A stretch of 64,000 nucleotides of DNA from the NCBI GenBank assembly GCA_012295275.1, contig CM022671.1, forward strand, positions 14,152,956 to 14,216,955, written 5' to 3'. Both the position numbers and the translations under genes were made by a program. The first letter of the stretch is position 1. Every line of letters begins with the position of its first letter. Under the pieces are notes generated by a model, which did not search any database, was not told where the DNA came from, and worked only from the letters and a program-made list of their open reading frames with translations. Positions 63,805 through 64,000 of the stretch are shown piece by piece. Source of the stretch: Chrysomallon squamiferum. Its lineage: Eukaryota; Mollusca; Gastropoda; Neomphalida; Peltospiridae.

Positions 63805-64000
63805 TACAGGGTGTCCCAAAAGTAACCGTACCGCAAATTTAAATAAAATTAGATATTAAAAATAACAAATTTAATTCCATCTTTTATGTCATTTTGTGTT
63901 ATCTTTTGTACGATTCATTTACTCAGTAGTAGTCTTTTTTGTTACCCGATTGTAGTGTTCTTCGTGATCGAGACTTCTGTTTTACCACGACGACGCCGAC
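63805..64000 (+). mobile_element. Probable left end of a mariner-like DNA transposon, cut by window edge
   Basis: After a TA dinucleotide, CAGGGTGTCCCAAAAGTAAC begins a non-repetitive segment that runs to the window end. CAGGGTGTCCCAAAAGT-type termini are, to my memory, common at ends of Tc1/mariner-superfamily elements in invertebrates. The other end and any transposase lie outside, so this cannot be confirmed here. Confidence 0.35.

Noticed and set aside
63386-63859. Plus-strand open frame of 157 codons
   Set aside because: Translated TA, TG, T and TTA tracts; Ile/Tyr/Phe runs only.
1-64000. tRNA or rRNA genes
   Set aside because: No stretch with a convincing tRNA arm set or rRNA signature was recognised by eye; a covariance-model scan would be needed to exclude tRNAs and intronic snoRNAs.

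Overview
The window is animal nuclear DNA: AT-rich, full of microsatellites, with multi-exon genes whose introns mostly run from about 100 bp to 1.5 kb. Protein similarity to vertebrates is clear but moderate, so an invertebrate is likely. A lophotrochozoan, perhaps a mollusc, is my best guess, and it rests on general character rather than on a diagnostic marker.

Layout. (1) 106-5288 (+): the 3' part of a SWAP70/DEF6-type gene (PH domain, coiled coil, acidic tail) with a reading-frame break in a poly-Asn repeat. (2) 5.6-16.5 kb: mostly non-coding, with an unrecognised repeat-containing ORF (11207-11809, minus; decayed extra unit to 11990) and three weak exon-like patches. (3) 16703-21207 (+): complete SUDS3, subunit of the Sin3/HDAC corepressor, 9 coding exons, with one intron that looks U12-type and begins with AT. 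(4) 21.2-34.5 kb: a 70-bp minisatellite, then a long stretch with no convincing gene. (5) 34586-50302 (+): complete SPPL3, an intramembrane aspartyl protease, 13 coding exons. (6) 55239-62243 (-): complete ERAL1, the mitochondrial Era-like GTPase, 11 coding exons, convergent with SPPL3. (7) The right end holds CRE-like motifs, simple repeats and what looks like one end of a DNA transposon.

The four recognised genes do unrelated cellular jobs (cytoskeletal signalling, transcriptional repression, Golgi proteolysis, mitoribosome assembly); nothing suggests a pathway cluster. SUDS3 and SPPL3 are both on human 12q24, so part of the order may be old linkage.

The most unusual signal is where the tandem repeats sit. 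In SPPL3 a ~39-bp minisatellite is made of copies of the exon 11 splice acceptor plus the first codons of that exon. In ERAL1 a 76-bp minisatellite is made of copies of the end of exon 4 plus its splice donor. A 22-bp minisatellite starts at the SPPL3 exon 12 donor, and the last SWAP70 exon end is tandemly duplicated with its stop codon. The window therefore seems to show repeated local duplication seeded at exon-intron borders, leaving arrays of decoy splice sites. The second notable signal is the SUDS3 AT-type intron, whose 3' splice site seems to have moved from AC to AG in step with a small exon deletion. All exon borders were read by eye from splice signals, phase and remembered family sequences; no alignment or RNA evidence was available.
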